Shown: positions 23,447 through 32,341 of the stretch, piece after piece
Layout: the number at the start of each line of letters is the position of its first letter
Position numbering within the stretch: the first letter of the stretch is position 1
Source of the DNA: SFWF01 sp045539925
GTDB lineage: Bacteria; Bacillota; Clostridia; Oscillospirales; Acutalibacteraceae
DNA: 64,000 nucleotides
Assembly: GCA_045539925.1 (NCBI GenBank)
Contig: JAZQGH010000160.1
Span: 1-64,000, forward strand
Reading direction: 5' to 3'
Translations under genes and position numbers: made by a program
Notes under the pieces: generated by a model
Told to the model about the DNA's origin: nothing
Databases searched by the model: none
Seen by the model: only the letters and a program-made list of their open reading frames with translations

Positions 23447-26425
23447 ATGAACGTTGAAATTATAAGTGTTGGAAGTGAACTCCTTTCGGGAAATGTAGTT
23501 AATACAAACGCTTCATATATTTCTAAGAGACTTATGGAGCTTGGACACGACTCTTTCCGTCAGTTCACTGTAGACGACAACAAACAGCGTTTAAGCGAAA
23601 TCATTACCGGCAGCATCAACCGCTGTGATGTGCTTATTCTTACAGGCGGTCTCGGTCCTACTGCTGACGATATTACCAAGGAAACGGTTTGTGAAACTCT
23701 TGGTCTCAGACTTGTTGAAAATCCAATCTGCAAAAAGCATATTGACGATTATTTCAGAAATCTGGGCAAGTTTCCCACCGATAACAATTATAAACAGGCC
23801 ACAGCTCCTGACGGTGCTGTAATCTTTCCAAACCCAAGGGGTACTGCGTGCGGAATAGCTATTCAGTTTGGCAGTAAGCATATTATTTTACTGCCCGGTC
23901 CTCCGATAGAACTGAATGCTATATTTATAAACTCTGTTATTCCTTATCTTAAAAAACTCAGTCATCACGCAATAGTTTCCCATACCCTTAATGTTTTCGG
24001 CATGGGTGAATCTATGATAGAAACCCTTATAGCGCCTCTTTGCGGTCAGGACAACCCAACTGTTGCAACCTATTGTGCCGGTAACGAATGTAATGTTACC
24101 ATAACCGCCTCTGCAGAAAGCGAATCAGAGGCTGAGGCTATTTGCACAAAAACTCTTATAGCACTAAAGGAGATTCTCGGAGATTGTGTTTACGGCTCGG
24201 ATGCCGACGGACTCGCAAGTGTTGTTGTAAACTCTCTGCGCTCTTCGGGTCTTAAGATTTCTACCGCAGAATCCTGTACGGGTGGTATGCTTTCTCAGGC
24301 GCTCACTTCGGTTCCACACTCCTCTGAAGTAGTGGAAATCGGAATTCTTGCATATTCCAACCGCATTAAAAATGAAGCTCTGTCGGTACCCAGAGATGTA
24401 CTCGAAGAATGCGGAGCTATTAGTCCAGAGACCGCAATGTATCTTGCAAAAAATGTACGTATACTCAGCGACTCTGATATAGGTATCGGCATTACAGGCA
24501 ATGCAGGTCCTACTGCCAGTGAAAATAAGCCTATCGGGCTTGTTTATGTCGCTATTGCAGATAAAACAAAGTACCTTGTTAAAAAGCTTCAGCTTTCTAC
24601 TATGTTTGACCGCGAAAAAATTCGTGACTATGCTACTCTTACCGCACTTGATCTTGTTCGCAGGTATGTTAATGCCAGACCTCAGGTTCTTGCAGGTATG
24701 GTAAACTACGGCGAAGAATTTATTTTTACCGACGAATACCTCGACAGTCGTTTTGCTTCTGCAACTGAAAAATCAGCGGTAGAAAAACCGAAAGGCTTTG
24801 ACCCAAATGTCAGCTTTCTTATTTATGAGCAAGATGATAACGCAGAAGCCTCAACAGAAGAGAGCATAAATCCCCACGATGTCACCGATGTTACTTCATA
24901 CGAGAACAATATTACAACCGATACCGAGGAAGTCGACGAGGAAGTTGCCGAAGATAAGATATCCGAGCTGAAAGATAAGGTTTCGACAAAGTTCTCTGCT
25001 TTCTTCAGGCGTATTTTGCCGACAAGAAACGACAAGGTCATTGATATTGTAATCAAGGTAGCCTCTATTGTTGCTATTATCGGTCTTCTTGTTTCTTCTG
25101 TGGCTCTCATTTCCCATTTCGCACATGAAAATGCTCAAAAGAACATCATCGATACTGCACGAGACGATTTTGTTTATGAGGATAACACCAAGAACGACGA
25201 TACTAAGCAGTACAGTATATTTGATCCTCTTATCCAGCAAAATCCTGATGTGAAGGCATGGATTTCTATTTCAAACACCAATGTAGACAATCCTGTTTAT
25301 CAAACCACAGACAACGACTATTATCTTGATCACAATATGCTTAAAGAAAAGAGCCGCTATGGAGCCTTATTCTTTGACTTTAACAACCGTATTGAACTGA
25401 CGGGCAATAGCAAAAACCTTACTGTTTACGGTCACAATATGAAGGATAAGTCTATGTTTGGCTCACTCAGCAGTTACCGTTCTTTAAGCTTTTACAAGAA
25501 AAATCCTATAATTAAACTCAAGACCCTCTACAATCAGGCAGATTACATCATTTTTGCTGCGATGATAACCAACGCCTCCCCCGACGACGACAACGGTTAT
25601 GTTTACAATTTCACTCGTAGCGAATTCGAGTCTTCCGAAGCATTTATGTCATGGATTGCAGAGGCTAAGGAGCGTTCCCTCATCGATAGTGGAATCCACA
25701 TTACCGCAGAGGACGAAATTCTTACTCTTTCAACCTGCTGTTATGACTTTGATGACGCTCGTTTTGTAATAATGGCAAAAAAGATCGGCACAAACGAAAG
25801 CACTCCTGATTATTCCCGCGCAACACTTAACAAAAATGTTCGTTACCCACAGGCATGGTATGATAAGAAGGGACTCGGCGGATACCAGCCTACCGATACT
25901 TCGTCTGACAGCTCCGCAGATGCTCCCACAAGCGACGAAAACGCATCGGATAACACTCCCTCCACAGAAGATCCTTCATCGGATATTGGTTCCTCTGAAG
26001 ATACAGGTTCTTCTGCGCAGTCCTCATCATCTGTTCCCACCAACTCAGCAAACTGTGAACACTCTGCAGCCGAAATACCTGCAAACGCCGATAATAACTC
26101 ACACAATTTTGTCTGCAGTAAATGCGGAGCCGTTCTCAGCACCGAACAGCACGCCTTTAACCAGCAGACTCAAACCTTCAAGAAAAATGACGCGACCTGT
26201 GGTGCTGCGGCAGTATATTATAAAACCTGTATTTGCGGTGCACAAGGCACAGAAACATATGAACACGGAGAGCCTGTGGGTGAACACACATTTGGCGATT
26301 GGAGTACCGAGACCGAGGCAACCGATACTACTGCCGGTCTTAAAAAGCGTGTTTGCTCGGTTTGTCAGCATACAGAAACCGAAAACATTCCCCCTGTCTC
26401 TAACCCTACTGAGCCCGTTGCATAA
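23447..26425 (+). CDS. CinA fused to a membrane-anchored class B sortase
   Basis: One uninterrupted 992-codon frame with three parts. Residues 1 to about 413 are a complete CinA: an N-terminal MoCF domain (TGGLGPTADD, later IILLPGPPIE) and a C-terminal PncC-type amidase domain (STAESCTGGMLS near 270, GIGITGNAGP). Next come an acidic linker, a basic RRILPTRNDK and a membrane helix at about 531-555. Residues about 590-780 are a class B sortase with His663 (TVYGHNM), Cys764 (TLSTC) and Arg772. A Ser/Thr-rich spacer and a tail with repeated Cys pairs (CSKC, CSVC) end the protein. The topology is coherent: CinA inside, sortase outside. An ATG at residue 418, at the end of CinA, could allow a shorter internal product, but its ribosome site is weak. 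Confidence 0.9.
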   Translation: MNVEIISVGSELLSGNVVNTNASYISKRLMELGHDSFRQFTVDDNKQRLSEIITGSINRCDVLILTGGLGPTADDITKETVCETLGLRLVENPICKKHIDDYFRNLGKFPTDNNYKQATAPDGAVIFPNPRGTACGIAIQFGSKHIILLPGPPIELNAIFINSVIPYLKKLSHHAIVSHTLNVFGMGESMIETLIAPLCGQDNPTVATYCAGNECNVTITASAESESEAEAICTKTLIALKEILGDCVYGSDADGLASVVVNSLRSSGLKISTAESCTGGMLSQALTSVPHSSEVVEIGILAYSNRIKNEALSVPRDVLEECGAISPETAMYLAKNVRILSDSDIGIGITGNAGPTASENKPIGLVYVAIADKTKYLVKKLQLSTMFDREKIRDYATLTALDLVRRYVNARPQVLAGMVNYGEEFIFTDEYLDSRFASATEKSAVEKPKGFDPNVSFLIYEQDDNAEASTEESINPHDVTDVTSYENNITTDTEEVDEEVAEDKISELKDKVSTKFSAFFRRILPTRNDKVIDIVIKVASIVAIIGLLVSSVALISHFAHENAQKNIIDTARDDFVYEDNTKNDDTKQYSIFDPLIQQNPDVKAWISISNTNVDNPVYQTTDNDYYLDHNMLKEKSRYGALFFDFNNRIELTGNSKNLTVYGHNMKDKSMFGSLSSYRSLSFYKKNPIIKLKTLYNQADYIIFAAMITNASPDDDNGYVYNFTRSEFESSEAFMSWIAEAKERSLIDSGIHITAEDEILTLSTCCYDFDDARFVIMAKKIGTNESTPDYSRATLNKNVRYPQAWYDKKGLGGYQPTDTSSDSSADAPTSDENASDNTPSTEDPSSDIGSSEDTGSSAQSSSSVPTNSANCEHSAAEIPANADNNSHNFVCSKCGAVLSTEQHAFNQQTQTFKKNDATCGAAAVYYKTCICGAQGTETYEHGEPVGEHTFGDWSTETEATDTTAGLKKRVCSVCQHTETENIPPVSNPTEPVA

Positions 26426-26467
26426 ATTAAACCTAACAGCATAATAATTTATTAAAGGAGAAGAAAA

Positions 26468-27373
26468 ATGTCTAATCTTAAGCTGGACATAATCTATTAC
26501 AGAACTTCCTCAGACTTCGAAATGGAGTTTAATCTGAGCGGCTGTTGTAGGATGCGTACATTTAAAGACAAGGTCGATACACCCAAAGGCCTTATAAACA
26601 CACTTGCCAGAGATGTTGCCCGCAGTAGGATAATTCTCATAGTTACCGATCTGTCAGGTGACGGTTGCGCTGTGCCTCTTATTTCAAAATCTGTGGGACT
26701 TTCTCTTGTTGCACCCAACAAGGAGGAGTTTGGAATCACAACAGCCGACGAAATACTTATTCCCGAAACCGCAGTTCCTTTAGTGACCAAGTCGGGAATT
26801 TACGGTGGCTGCATAATTGAAAGCGGACCTCAATCAATAATAATTGTTTCAAGTGTTCGAACACTTCGCCATGAAATTATGAAAGCGTATGTCCACAACT
26901 ATGTTTTTGATATTGGACAAATGTTAGCATACGAAGAAAGAATGCAGCAAAGCGGCAACACCACTCCTCCCTCTTTTTTACAGAGAAAAAGTGTCAGCAG
27001 CACTTCAGATGCAACTGATACTGCAGATACCTTAGCAGAAAAGAACGATGCCGCAGTTAACACAGAAAACACGGCCGATGACGAAAGCTTCCGCGATAAT
27101 GCAGCTAACGTTTTCAGCACTGCTGACCCCGATGAGGATATATTTTCATCCAGTGGCTCATCAGCAGACGATACATCTCATAGAGTTAAAAATTCCAGAC
27201 GAAAAAGCGGCAGAGCCTCCAATATTGTGCTTCTTATAATAGTTGTACTGCTTCTTGTAGGCTTTGGAATTCTGGCATATTTCCTTATATATATGCCGCT
27301 GATTGGCGGAGAAAATGTTTTTTCAGGTGAAACAGAAAATGTAATCACCGAATTCTTCACAAGTCTGTTTTAG
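26468..27373 (+). CDS. membrane protein with degenerate CinA-like MoCF domain
   Basis: A 301-residue protein of no family I can name. Residues 1 to about 150 align by eye with the MoCF domain of the preceding CinA: RIILIVTDLSGDG stands where CinA has VLILTGGLGPTAD, followed by a shared VGLSLV, and SIIIVSS stands where CinA has IILLPGP. The catalytic GGLGPT-type motif is lost. A disordered acidic and Ser-rich linker follows, then one membrane helix at about 251-275 and a short outer end. It starts 42 nt after the sortase fusion with its own AAGGAG site. A cytoplasmic regulatory or scaffold role with the fusion protein is a guess. Confidence 0.75.
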   Translation: MSNLKLDIIYYRTSSDFEMEFNLSGCCRMRTFKDKVDTPKGLINTLARDVARSRIILIVTDLSGDGCAVPLISKSVGLSLVAPNKEEFGITTADEILIPETAVPLVTKSGIYGGCIIESGPQSIIIVSSVRTLRHEIMKAYVHNYVFDIGQMLAYEERMQQSGNTTPPSFLQRKSVSSTSDATDTADTLAEKNDAAVNTENTADDESFRDNAANVFSTADPDEDIFSSSGSSADDTSHRVKNSRRKSGRASNIVLLIIVVLLLVGFGILAYFLIYMPLIGGENVFSGETENVITEFFTSLF

Positions 27374-27385
27374 CAAGGAGTTTTT

Positions 27386-27889
27386 ATGGAAAACATTATA
27401 GCAAGTATAACAGAATTTTTTCGCAGTTGGCTATCACCCGAGATAATCATCTTTTTGGTATCTCTGCTGCCCGTACTTGAGCTCAGAGGCGGTCTTATTG
27501 CAGCGGCACTTTTAGGTGTTGACTGGTGGATAGCTTTTCCCATTTGTGTTATCGGCAATATGTTGCCTATACCGTTTATTTTACTGTTTATACGCAAAAT
27601 ATTTGACTTTATAAAACGCACAAACTTTTTATGGTTAAGCAAATTGATTACCAAGCTTGACGAAAGAGCCCAGAATAAAAGTAAAGGTCTTGAAGCGGCA
27701 AGTTTTTGGGGATTATTCGCTTTAGTTGCAATTCCCCTGCCCGGAACCGGAGCCTGGACAGGTGCTCTTGTGGCAAGTGTTCTTAATATTAAAACACTTC
27801 GCGCAAGTTGGATAATACTGCTTGGCGTTATTGCTGCTGGTCTTATAGTTTCATTTATAAGCTATGTTCTGCCTATGCTCTTCGTATAA
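27386..27889 (+). CDS. COG2426-type small membrane protein
   Basis: A 167-residue integral membrane protein with several hydrophobic helices and the family pattern LPVLELRGGLIAAALLG near residues 28-44 and the later PLPGTGAWTGALVAS. It matches proteins annotated as small multidrug export family (PF06695), whose true substrate is unclear. It is the last gene of the plus-strand operon, 12 nt after the preceding gene, and is followed by a bidirectional terminator. Confidence 0.85.
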   Translation: MENIIASITEFFRSWLSPEIIIFLVSLLPVLELRGGLIAAALLGVDWWIAFPICVIGNMLPIPFILLFIRKIFDFIKRTNFLWLSKLITKLDERAQNKSKGLEAASFWGLFALVAIPLPGTGAWTGALVASVLNIKTLRASWIILLGVIAAGLIVSFISYVLPMLFV

Positions 27890-27907
27890 AAATCTCTGTG
27901 CACAAAT

Positions 27908-27943
27908 AAAAGCCACTGTAACACACGCGTTACAGTGGCTTTT
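27908..27943. terminator. bidirectional terminator between the sortase operon and pyrI
   Basis: Perfect 15-bp stem AAAAGCCACTGTAAC / GTTACAGTGGCTTTT with a 6-nt loop. It closes both convergent operons. Confidence 0.92.
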
Positions 27944-27958
27944 AAAATACAGCAACAT

Positions 27959-28381
27959 TTATTTAGCCTTGGACTCGCAGTAGATACAGCGATAAACCAT
28001 ATTGTCACGGTCCGTAAGCTTGAAAATGTTAGGTAGCTCCTGCTCAACCGAGGTTATGCAACGAGGATTTTTGCACTTGATAATTCCTTCAATTCTTTCG
28101 GGAGGAGCTATTTTTTTAAGTTTTGTGTTAACTCCGTTTTTTATAATATTAACAGTTATACCCGGATCAAAATAACCTATAATGTCAAGATTAAGTTCAA
28201 TCTCTGCGTCAATTTTGATAATATCCTTTTTGCCGCCCTTAACCTTATTACTATAGGCGTTATTGATGACGGCAACAAGACAGTCAAGTTCATCAAGTCC
28301 CAGCGCCTTATAAAGCTCCATTCCCTTGCCTGCGGTGATATGGTCTAAAACAATTCCGTTTTCGATTGGACTTACCGTCAT
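27959..28381 (-). CDS. pyrI: aspartate carbamoyltransferase regulatory chain
   Basis: A 140-residue regulatory subunit that binds nucleotide effectors and holds the catalytic trimers together through a zinc domain. The four zinc cysteines are Cys103, Cys108, Cys132 and Cys135 in CKNPRC and CIYC. It directly follows pyrB with no gap. A PyrI subunit implies the allosteric dodecameric form of the enzyme. It is the last gene of the pyr operon. Confidence 0.94.
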   Translation of the reverse strand: MTVSPIENGIVLDHITAGKGMELYKALGLDELDCLVAVINNAYSNKVKGGKKDIIKIDAEIELNLDIIGYFDPGITVNIIKNGVNTKLKKIAPPERIEGIIKCKNPRCITSVEQELPNIFKLTDRDNMVYRCIYCESKAK

Positions 28382-29296
28382 TTATTCCACCTCCAGAAGT
28401 TTAAGAATGAGCGCCATTCTTATATATTTTCCGTTCTTAGCCTGCTCGAAATATTTTGCTCTGGGGTCATCATCCACAGCAACCGCAATTTCGTTAACAC
28501 GAGGCAACGGATGCAGTATGCACATATCAGACTTTGCCGAGACGAGTTTTTCGGGGGTAAGTATATAACTATCCTTAAGACGGATATAATCCTGTTCGTT
28601 AAAGAAGCGTTCACGCTGAACGCGGGTCATATAAAGAATATCGAGTTCGGGCATAACCTCTTCAAGGCTGGTGGTTTCGACAAATTCAATATTTTTCGCC
28701 TTTAAGACCTCTTCCTTAACATATTCGGGAACAGTAAGCTCTTTTGGTGATACGAGGACAATTTTTACATTTTCGTAGCGTGAGAGTGCGCCAATAAGAG
28801 AATGTACCGTTCTGCCGAATTTAAGATCTCCGCAAAATCCAACGGTGAGATTGTTAAAACGACCTTTTTCGCGGTTAATTGTAAGCAAATCGGTAAGGGT
28901 CTGAGTGGGATGATTATGTCCGCCGTCTCCTGCATTGATTACAGGAATTCCCGTCTTCATTGTGGCAACAAGAGGTGCGCCCTCTTTAGGATGGCGCATT
29001 GCTATAATATCGGCATAGTAGCCTACCACCTTAACGGTGTCAGATACGCTTTCACCCTTGGCAGAGGAAGAACTTGCCGCCTCGGAAAAACCAAGAACAT
29101 TGCCTCCAAGCTCATACATAGCTGCCTCAAAAGAAAGACGTGTGCGTGTTGAGGGTTCAAAAAACAGGGTTGCAAGTTTTTTGCCTGCGCACTTATGTGC
29201 ATACCTTTCGGGGTTAGCGATAATGTCATTTGCAGTTGCAACGAGCTCATCAATTTCCCCTGTTGTAAGGTCGAGAATATCTATTAAGTTTCTCAT
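28382..29296 (-). CDS. pyrB: aspartate carbamoyltransferase catalytic chain
   Basis: Condenses aspartate and carbamoyl phosphate, the committed step of UMP synthesis. The carbamoyl-phosphate loop STRTR is at 49-53, and HPTQTL and HPLPR lie later. The ATG at 29296 (MRNLID) is chosen because AAAGGA lies 9 nt before it. The ATG at 29305 touches the ribosome site. The length of 304 residues is typical. Pairing with pyrI is seen in Clostridia and archaea as well as enterobacteria. Confidence 0.96.
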   Translation of the reverse strand: MRNLIDILDLTTGEIDELVATANDIIANPERYAHKCAGKKLATLFFEPSTRTRLSFEAAMYELGGNVLGFSEAASSSSAKGESVSDTVKVVGYYADIIAMRHPKEGAPLVATMKTGIPVINAGDGGHNHPTQTLTDLLTINREKGRFNNLTVGFCGDLKFGRTVHSLIGALSRYENVKIVLVSPKELTVPEYVKEEVLKAKNIEFVETTSLEEVMPELDILYMTRVQRERFFNEQDYIRLKDSYILTPEKLVSAKSDMCILHPLPRVNEIAVAVDDDPRAKYFEQAKNGKYIRMALILKLLEVE

Positions 29297-29325
29297 AAAA
29301 GACATTCCTTTCTTTTTATAACAAA

Positions 29326-29982
29326 TTAAGCCTTGGCTCCGTTTACTTCGAGGTATTTCTTTATTCTGTCAACGTTTTCGCGGTTTGCCTCGTCTTCGCT
29401 GAGATATTCGATAATATCATAAACATCGACTACAGAATATACGGGGAATCCGTATTCCTCGCCGACCTCTGCCATTGCAGATTTTTCGGTCTGTCCCTTC
29501 TCTTTGCGGTCAACCATAACAAATGTAGCGGCTACCTTGGTGCCTTTAAGACCCGAAAGAATTGCCATACTCTCTCTTATTGCAGTTCCTGCAGTGATAA
29601 CGTCCTCAACTATAACGATTTCTTCGCCCTCCTGAGGCTTATAACCTACAAAAACACCGCCTTCACCGTGGTCCTTTTCTTCCTTACGGTTAAAGAAGAA
29701 GGGCACATCGAGACCTTCTTTAGAAAGGGCGCAAGCCACAGAAACAGCTATCGGAATACCCTTGTAGGCAGGTCCGTAAAGAACGGTCTTCTTATTGCCT
29801 ACTTTTTCAAAATAAGCCTTAGCGTAAAACTCGCCCAGTTTAGAAATCTGGTCACCTGTTTTTATATCGCCTGCGTTAATAAAATAAGGAATCTTTCTTC
29901 CGCTTTTTGCAGTAAAATCACCGAATTTAAGAACTCCTGCCGACTCTAAAAACTGTATAAATTCTCTCTTATAGCTTTCCAT
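29326..29982 (-). CDS. pyrE: orotate phosphoribosyltransferase
   Basis: Makes OMP from orotate and PRPP. The PRPP-binding motif IVEDVITAGTAIRES is near residues 118-132, and YGPAYKGIPIA binds the substrate. The protein is 218 residues and carries no fused PyrF domain. PyrF is encoded separately 11 nt upstream. ATG 29982 has a GGAG-type site in the pyrF-pyrE gap. Confidence 0.95.
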   Translation of the reverse strand: MESYKREFIQFLESAGVLKFGDFTAKSGRKIPYFINAGDIKTGDQISKLGEFYAKAYFEKVGNKKTVLYGPAYKGIPIAVSVACALSKEGLDVPFFFNRKEEKDHGEGGVFVGYKPQEGEEIVIVEDVITAGTAIRESMAILSGLKGTKVAATFVMVDRKEKGQTEKSAMAEVGEEYGFPVYSVVDVYDIIEYLSEDEANRENVDRIKKYLEVNGAKA

Positions 29983-29993
29983 AACTTTTCTCC

Positions 29994-30692
29994 TTAATCA
30001 ACAAATTCTGCTACACAGCGCTCGTATGCAGCAACGGGGTCCGCAGCGGCGGTGATGGGTCTGCCGACTACGATATAATCAGAGCCGATTTTCTTAGCCT
30101 CTGCGGGTGTCATAACACGCTTCTGGTCACCGACATCTCCATCGGCAAAGCGAACACCGGGGGTAACAGTTAGGAATTTCTCTCCGCAGGTTTCGTGAAC
30201 CTTGCCTGCCTCTAATGGTGAGCAAACAACACCGTCGAGTCCTGCCTTTGCGGCGTTAGAAGCATAGTGCATAACAACCTTGTCGATAGGCTCTTTAATT
30301 AAAAGGTCATTTTCCATACGCTCCTGATCGGTAGAGGTAAGCTGTGTAACGGCAATAAGGAGGGGGCGTGTGCCGTCGGGTCGGGTAAGACCCTCGATAG
30401 CTGCCTCCATCATAGAAATTGTTCCTGCGGCGTGGAGATTAGTCATATCTACATCAAGACGAGAAAGCACAGACATAGACTTTTTAACGGTATTAGGAAT
30501 ATCGTGAAGCTTTAAATCGAGGAAAATCTTATGTCCTCTATCCTTAAGCTCTTTAACGATTGCAGGACCTTCTGCATAGAAAAGCTCCATTCCAATTTTT
30601 ACAAAAGGCTTTTTGCCTGTGAACTTATCGAGAAAGCCAAGGCAATCTTCTTTACTTGCGAAATCACAAGCAATAATTACGTCTTTACCCAT
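29994..30692 (-). CDS. pyrF: orotidine 5'-phosphate decarboxylase
   Basis: Final step to UMP. The active-site segment FLDLKLHDIPNTV (about 56-68) carries the Asp-Lys-Asp residues. A TPGVRFADGDVGDQKR segment binds phosphate. The 232-residue length fits the bacterial short form. Its ATG overlaps the pyrD stop by one base. Confidence 0.95.
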   Translation of the reverse strand: MGKDVIIACDFASKEDCLGFLDKFTGKKPFVKIGMELFYAEGPAIVKELKDRGHKIFLDLKLHDIPNTVKKSMSVLSRLDVDMTNLHAAGTISMMEAAIEGLTRPDGTRPLLIAVTQLTSTDQERMENDLLIKEPIDKVVMHYASNAAKAGLDGVVCSPLEAGKVHETCGEKFLTVTPGVRFADGDVGDQKRVMTPAEAKKIGSDYIVVGRPITAAADPVAAYERCVAEFVD

Positions 30693-31603
30693 CAGTGTGC
30701 GCCTCCTATTATTTCTTTAAGGGAATTTATTTTATACTTTTCCATTACACGGGGAAGGTCTTCAATGATATTTTTACAGGCAAAGGGCTCTATAAGATTT
30801 GCCGCTCCCACCTGAACTGCAGTGGCGCCTGCAAGCATCATTTCGATTACGTCCTCTGCGGTTGTAATTCCGCCCATACCGATAATCGGAATTTTAACCG
30901 CTTCGTAAACCTGATAAACCATACGAAGGGCTACAGGCATTATTGCACTTCCTGAATATCCGCCCATTTTATTTGCTATCACAGGTTTTTTGGTATTAAG
31001 ATTTATTCTCATACCGAGCATTGTATTTATCATACTTATGCCGTCTGCGCCAGCCTCCTCACAAGCCTTTGCGATAGAGACGATGTCGGTAACATTGGGA
31101 GAAAGTTTGATATAAACAGGCTTTGTTGTTACGGCTTTAACTGCCTTTGTAACCTCTGCGGCAGATTCAGGACACACACCGAAGGACATTCCACCTCCGT
31201 GAACATTAGGACAGCTGACATTTACCTCAAGCCATCCAACCTGCTCTTCCTTGTCGAGCTTCTCGCAGCAATAGACATATTCATCGATAGAAAAGCCGCT
31301 GATATTAGCCATTACAGGCTTATGAAAGCACTTTTTAAGCTCAGGAAGCTCTTCCGAAATAACATTTTCTACTCCTGGATTCTGAAGTCCCACAGAATTT
31401 ATCATACCAGACGGACATTCTGCAATTCGGGGTGTGGGGTTTCCGAAACGCGGCTCCTTAGTGGTGCCTTTAAAGGAAAATGTGCCAAGCATATTGATAT
31501 CATAAAGCTCTGCAAATTCGTAACCAAAGCCAAAGGTTCCCGAAGCAGGAATAATGGGATTATCAAGCTCGATACCGCTTAAAATTACCTTAGTATCTAC
31601 CAT
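30692..31603 (-). CDS. pyrD: dihydroorotate dehydrogenase, class 1B catalytic subunit
   Basis: FMN enzyme that oxidises dihydroorotate. The catalytic base is Cys131 in NVSCPNVHGGG, the mark of class 1 enzymes. The pyrK gene directly upstream (7-nt overlap) identifies the NAD-dependent class 1B heterotetramer, which suits growth without oxygen. The length of 303 residues is normal. Confidence 0.96.
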   Translation of the reverse strand: MVDTKVILSGIELDNPIIPASGTFGFGYEFAELYDINMLGTFSFKGTTKEPRFGNPTPRIAECPSGMINSVGLQNPGVENVISEELPELKKCFHKPVMANISGFSIDEYVYCCEKLDKEEQVGWLEVNVSCPNVHGGGMSFGVCPESAAEVTKAVKAVTTKPVYIKLSPNVTDIVSIAKACEEAGADGISMINTMLGMRINLNTKKPVIANKMGGYSGSAIMPVALRMVYQVYEAVKIPIIGMGGITTAEDVIEMMLAGATAVQVGAANLIEPFACKNIIEDLPRVMEKYKINSLKEIIGGAH

Positions 31604-32331
31604 ACTATTCCCTCCTTAACTAAAACGGGACCATCTTTACATATACGCATACTACCGTATTTTGTTTTGCAGGAGCAACCCATACAAGCACCAAAACCAC
31701 AGCCCATTCTCTCTTCAAAACTAAACTGACCGCTTGTTTTGGTTGCATTATAAACAGCCTTAAGCATAGGCTCGGGTCCGCAGGTATAGAAATACGAGTA
31801 CTCACCTACATTTTCCAAAGCATCTGTAACAAAGCCTTTTTTACCGTAACTGCCGTCAGCCGTGGTAACAAAAACGGTACATCCAAGTGCCTTGAATTCT
31901 TCTTCATAAAATACATCGGTTATTGAATTAAAGCCAAGTATCACAGAAACCTTTTTGCCTTCACTTATAAGCTTTTTTGCAAGAGCATAAAGGGGCGGAA
32001 CTCCTACGCCGCCACCGATGAGAAGAGGCTTATCACCCGAAAGGCCTAAATAATATCCGTTCCCGAGGCCTGTTAGTATGTCGAGCACATCTCCCTTTTT
32101 GAGTGCTGACATATACTCGGTTCCCTTACCCACAACTTTATATATGATGGTAAGCCTACCATCTTCATAATCGCAGACCGAGATAGGTCTTCTGAGATAT
32201 AAGCCGTCAAGCTTTATGTTGACAAACTGACCTGTTGCGGTGATATCAGAAGTATCTCCCGACAAGGTCATTTTGTAGACCTTGTCAGCAATAACATCAT
32301 TAGAAAGTATTGTAAATAATCCTTGTTTCAT
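31597..32331 (-). CDS. pyrK: dihydroorotate dehydrogenase electron-transfer subunit
   Basis: FAD and [2Fe-2S] protein that passes electrons from PyrD to NAD. The FAD site is LRRPISVCD (about 46-54), the nucleotide-binding region has GGGVGVPPLYAL, and the cluster cysteines are Cys211, Cys216, Cys219 and Cys231 in CGFGACMGC and ICKDGP. A short overlap with pyrD supports a fixed 1:1 complex. Confidence 0.95.
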   Translation of the reverse strand: MKQGLFTILSNDVIADKVYKMTLSGDTSDITATGQFVNIKLDGLYLRRPISVCDYEDGRLTIIYKVVGKGTEYMSALKKGDVLDILTGLGNGYYLGLSGDKPLLIGGGVGVPPLYALAKKLISEGKKVSVILGFNSITDVFYEEEFKALGCTVFVTTADGSYGKKGFVTDALENVGEYSYFYTCGPEPMLKAVYNATKTSGQFSFEERMGCGFGACMGCSCKTKYGSMRICKDGPVLVKEGIVW

Positions 32332-32341
32332 TTTTTATCCC

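Noticed and set aside
24698..26425. Separate sortase gene starting at the internal ATG of the CinA fusion
   Set aside because: Only a weak AGGT lies before it, and the frame is continuous with CinA. Kept as an alternative product, not a separate gene.
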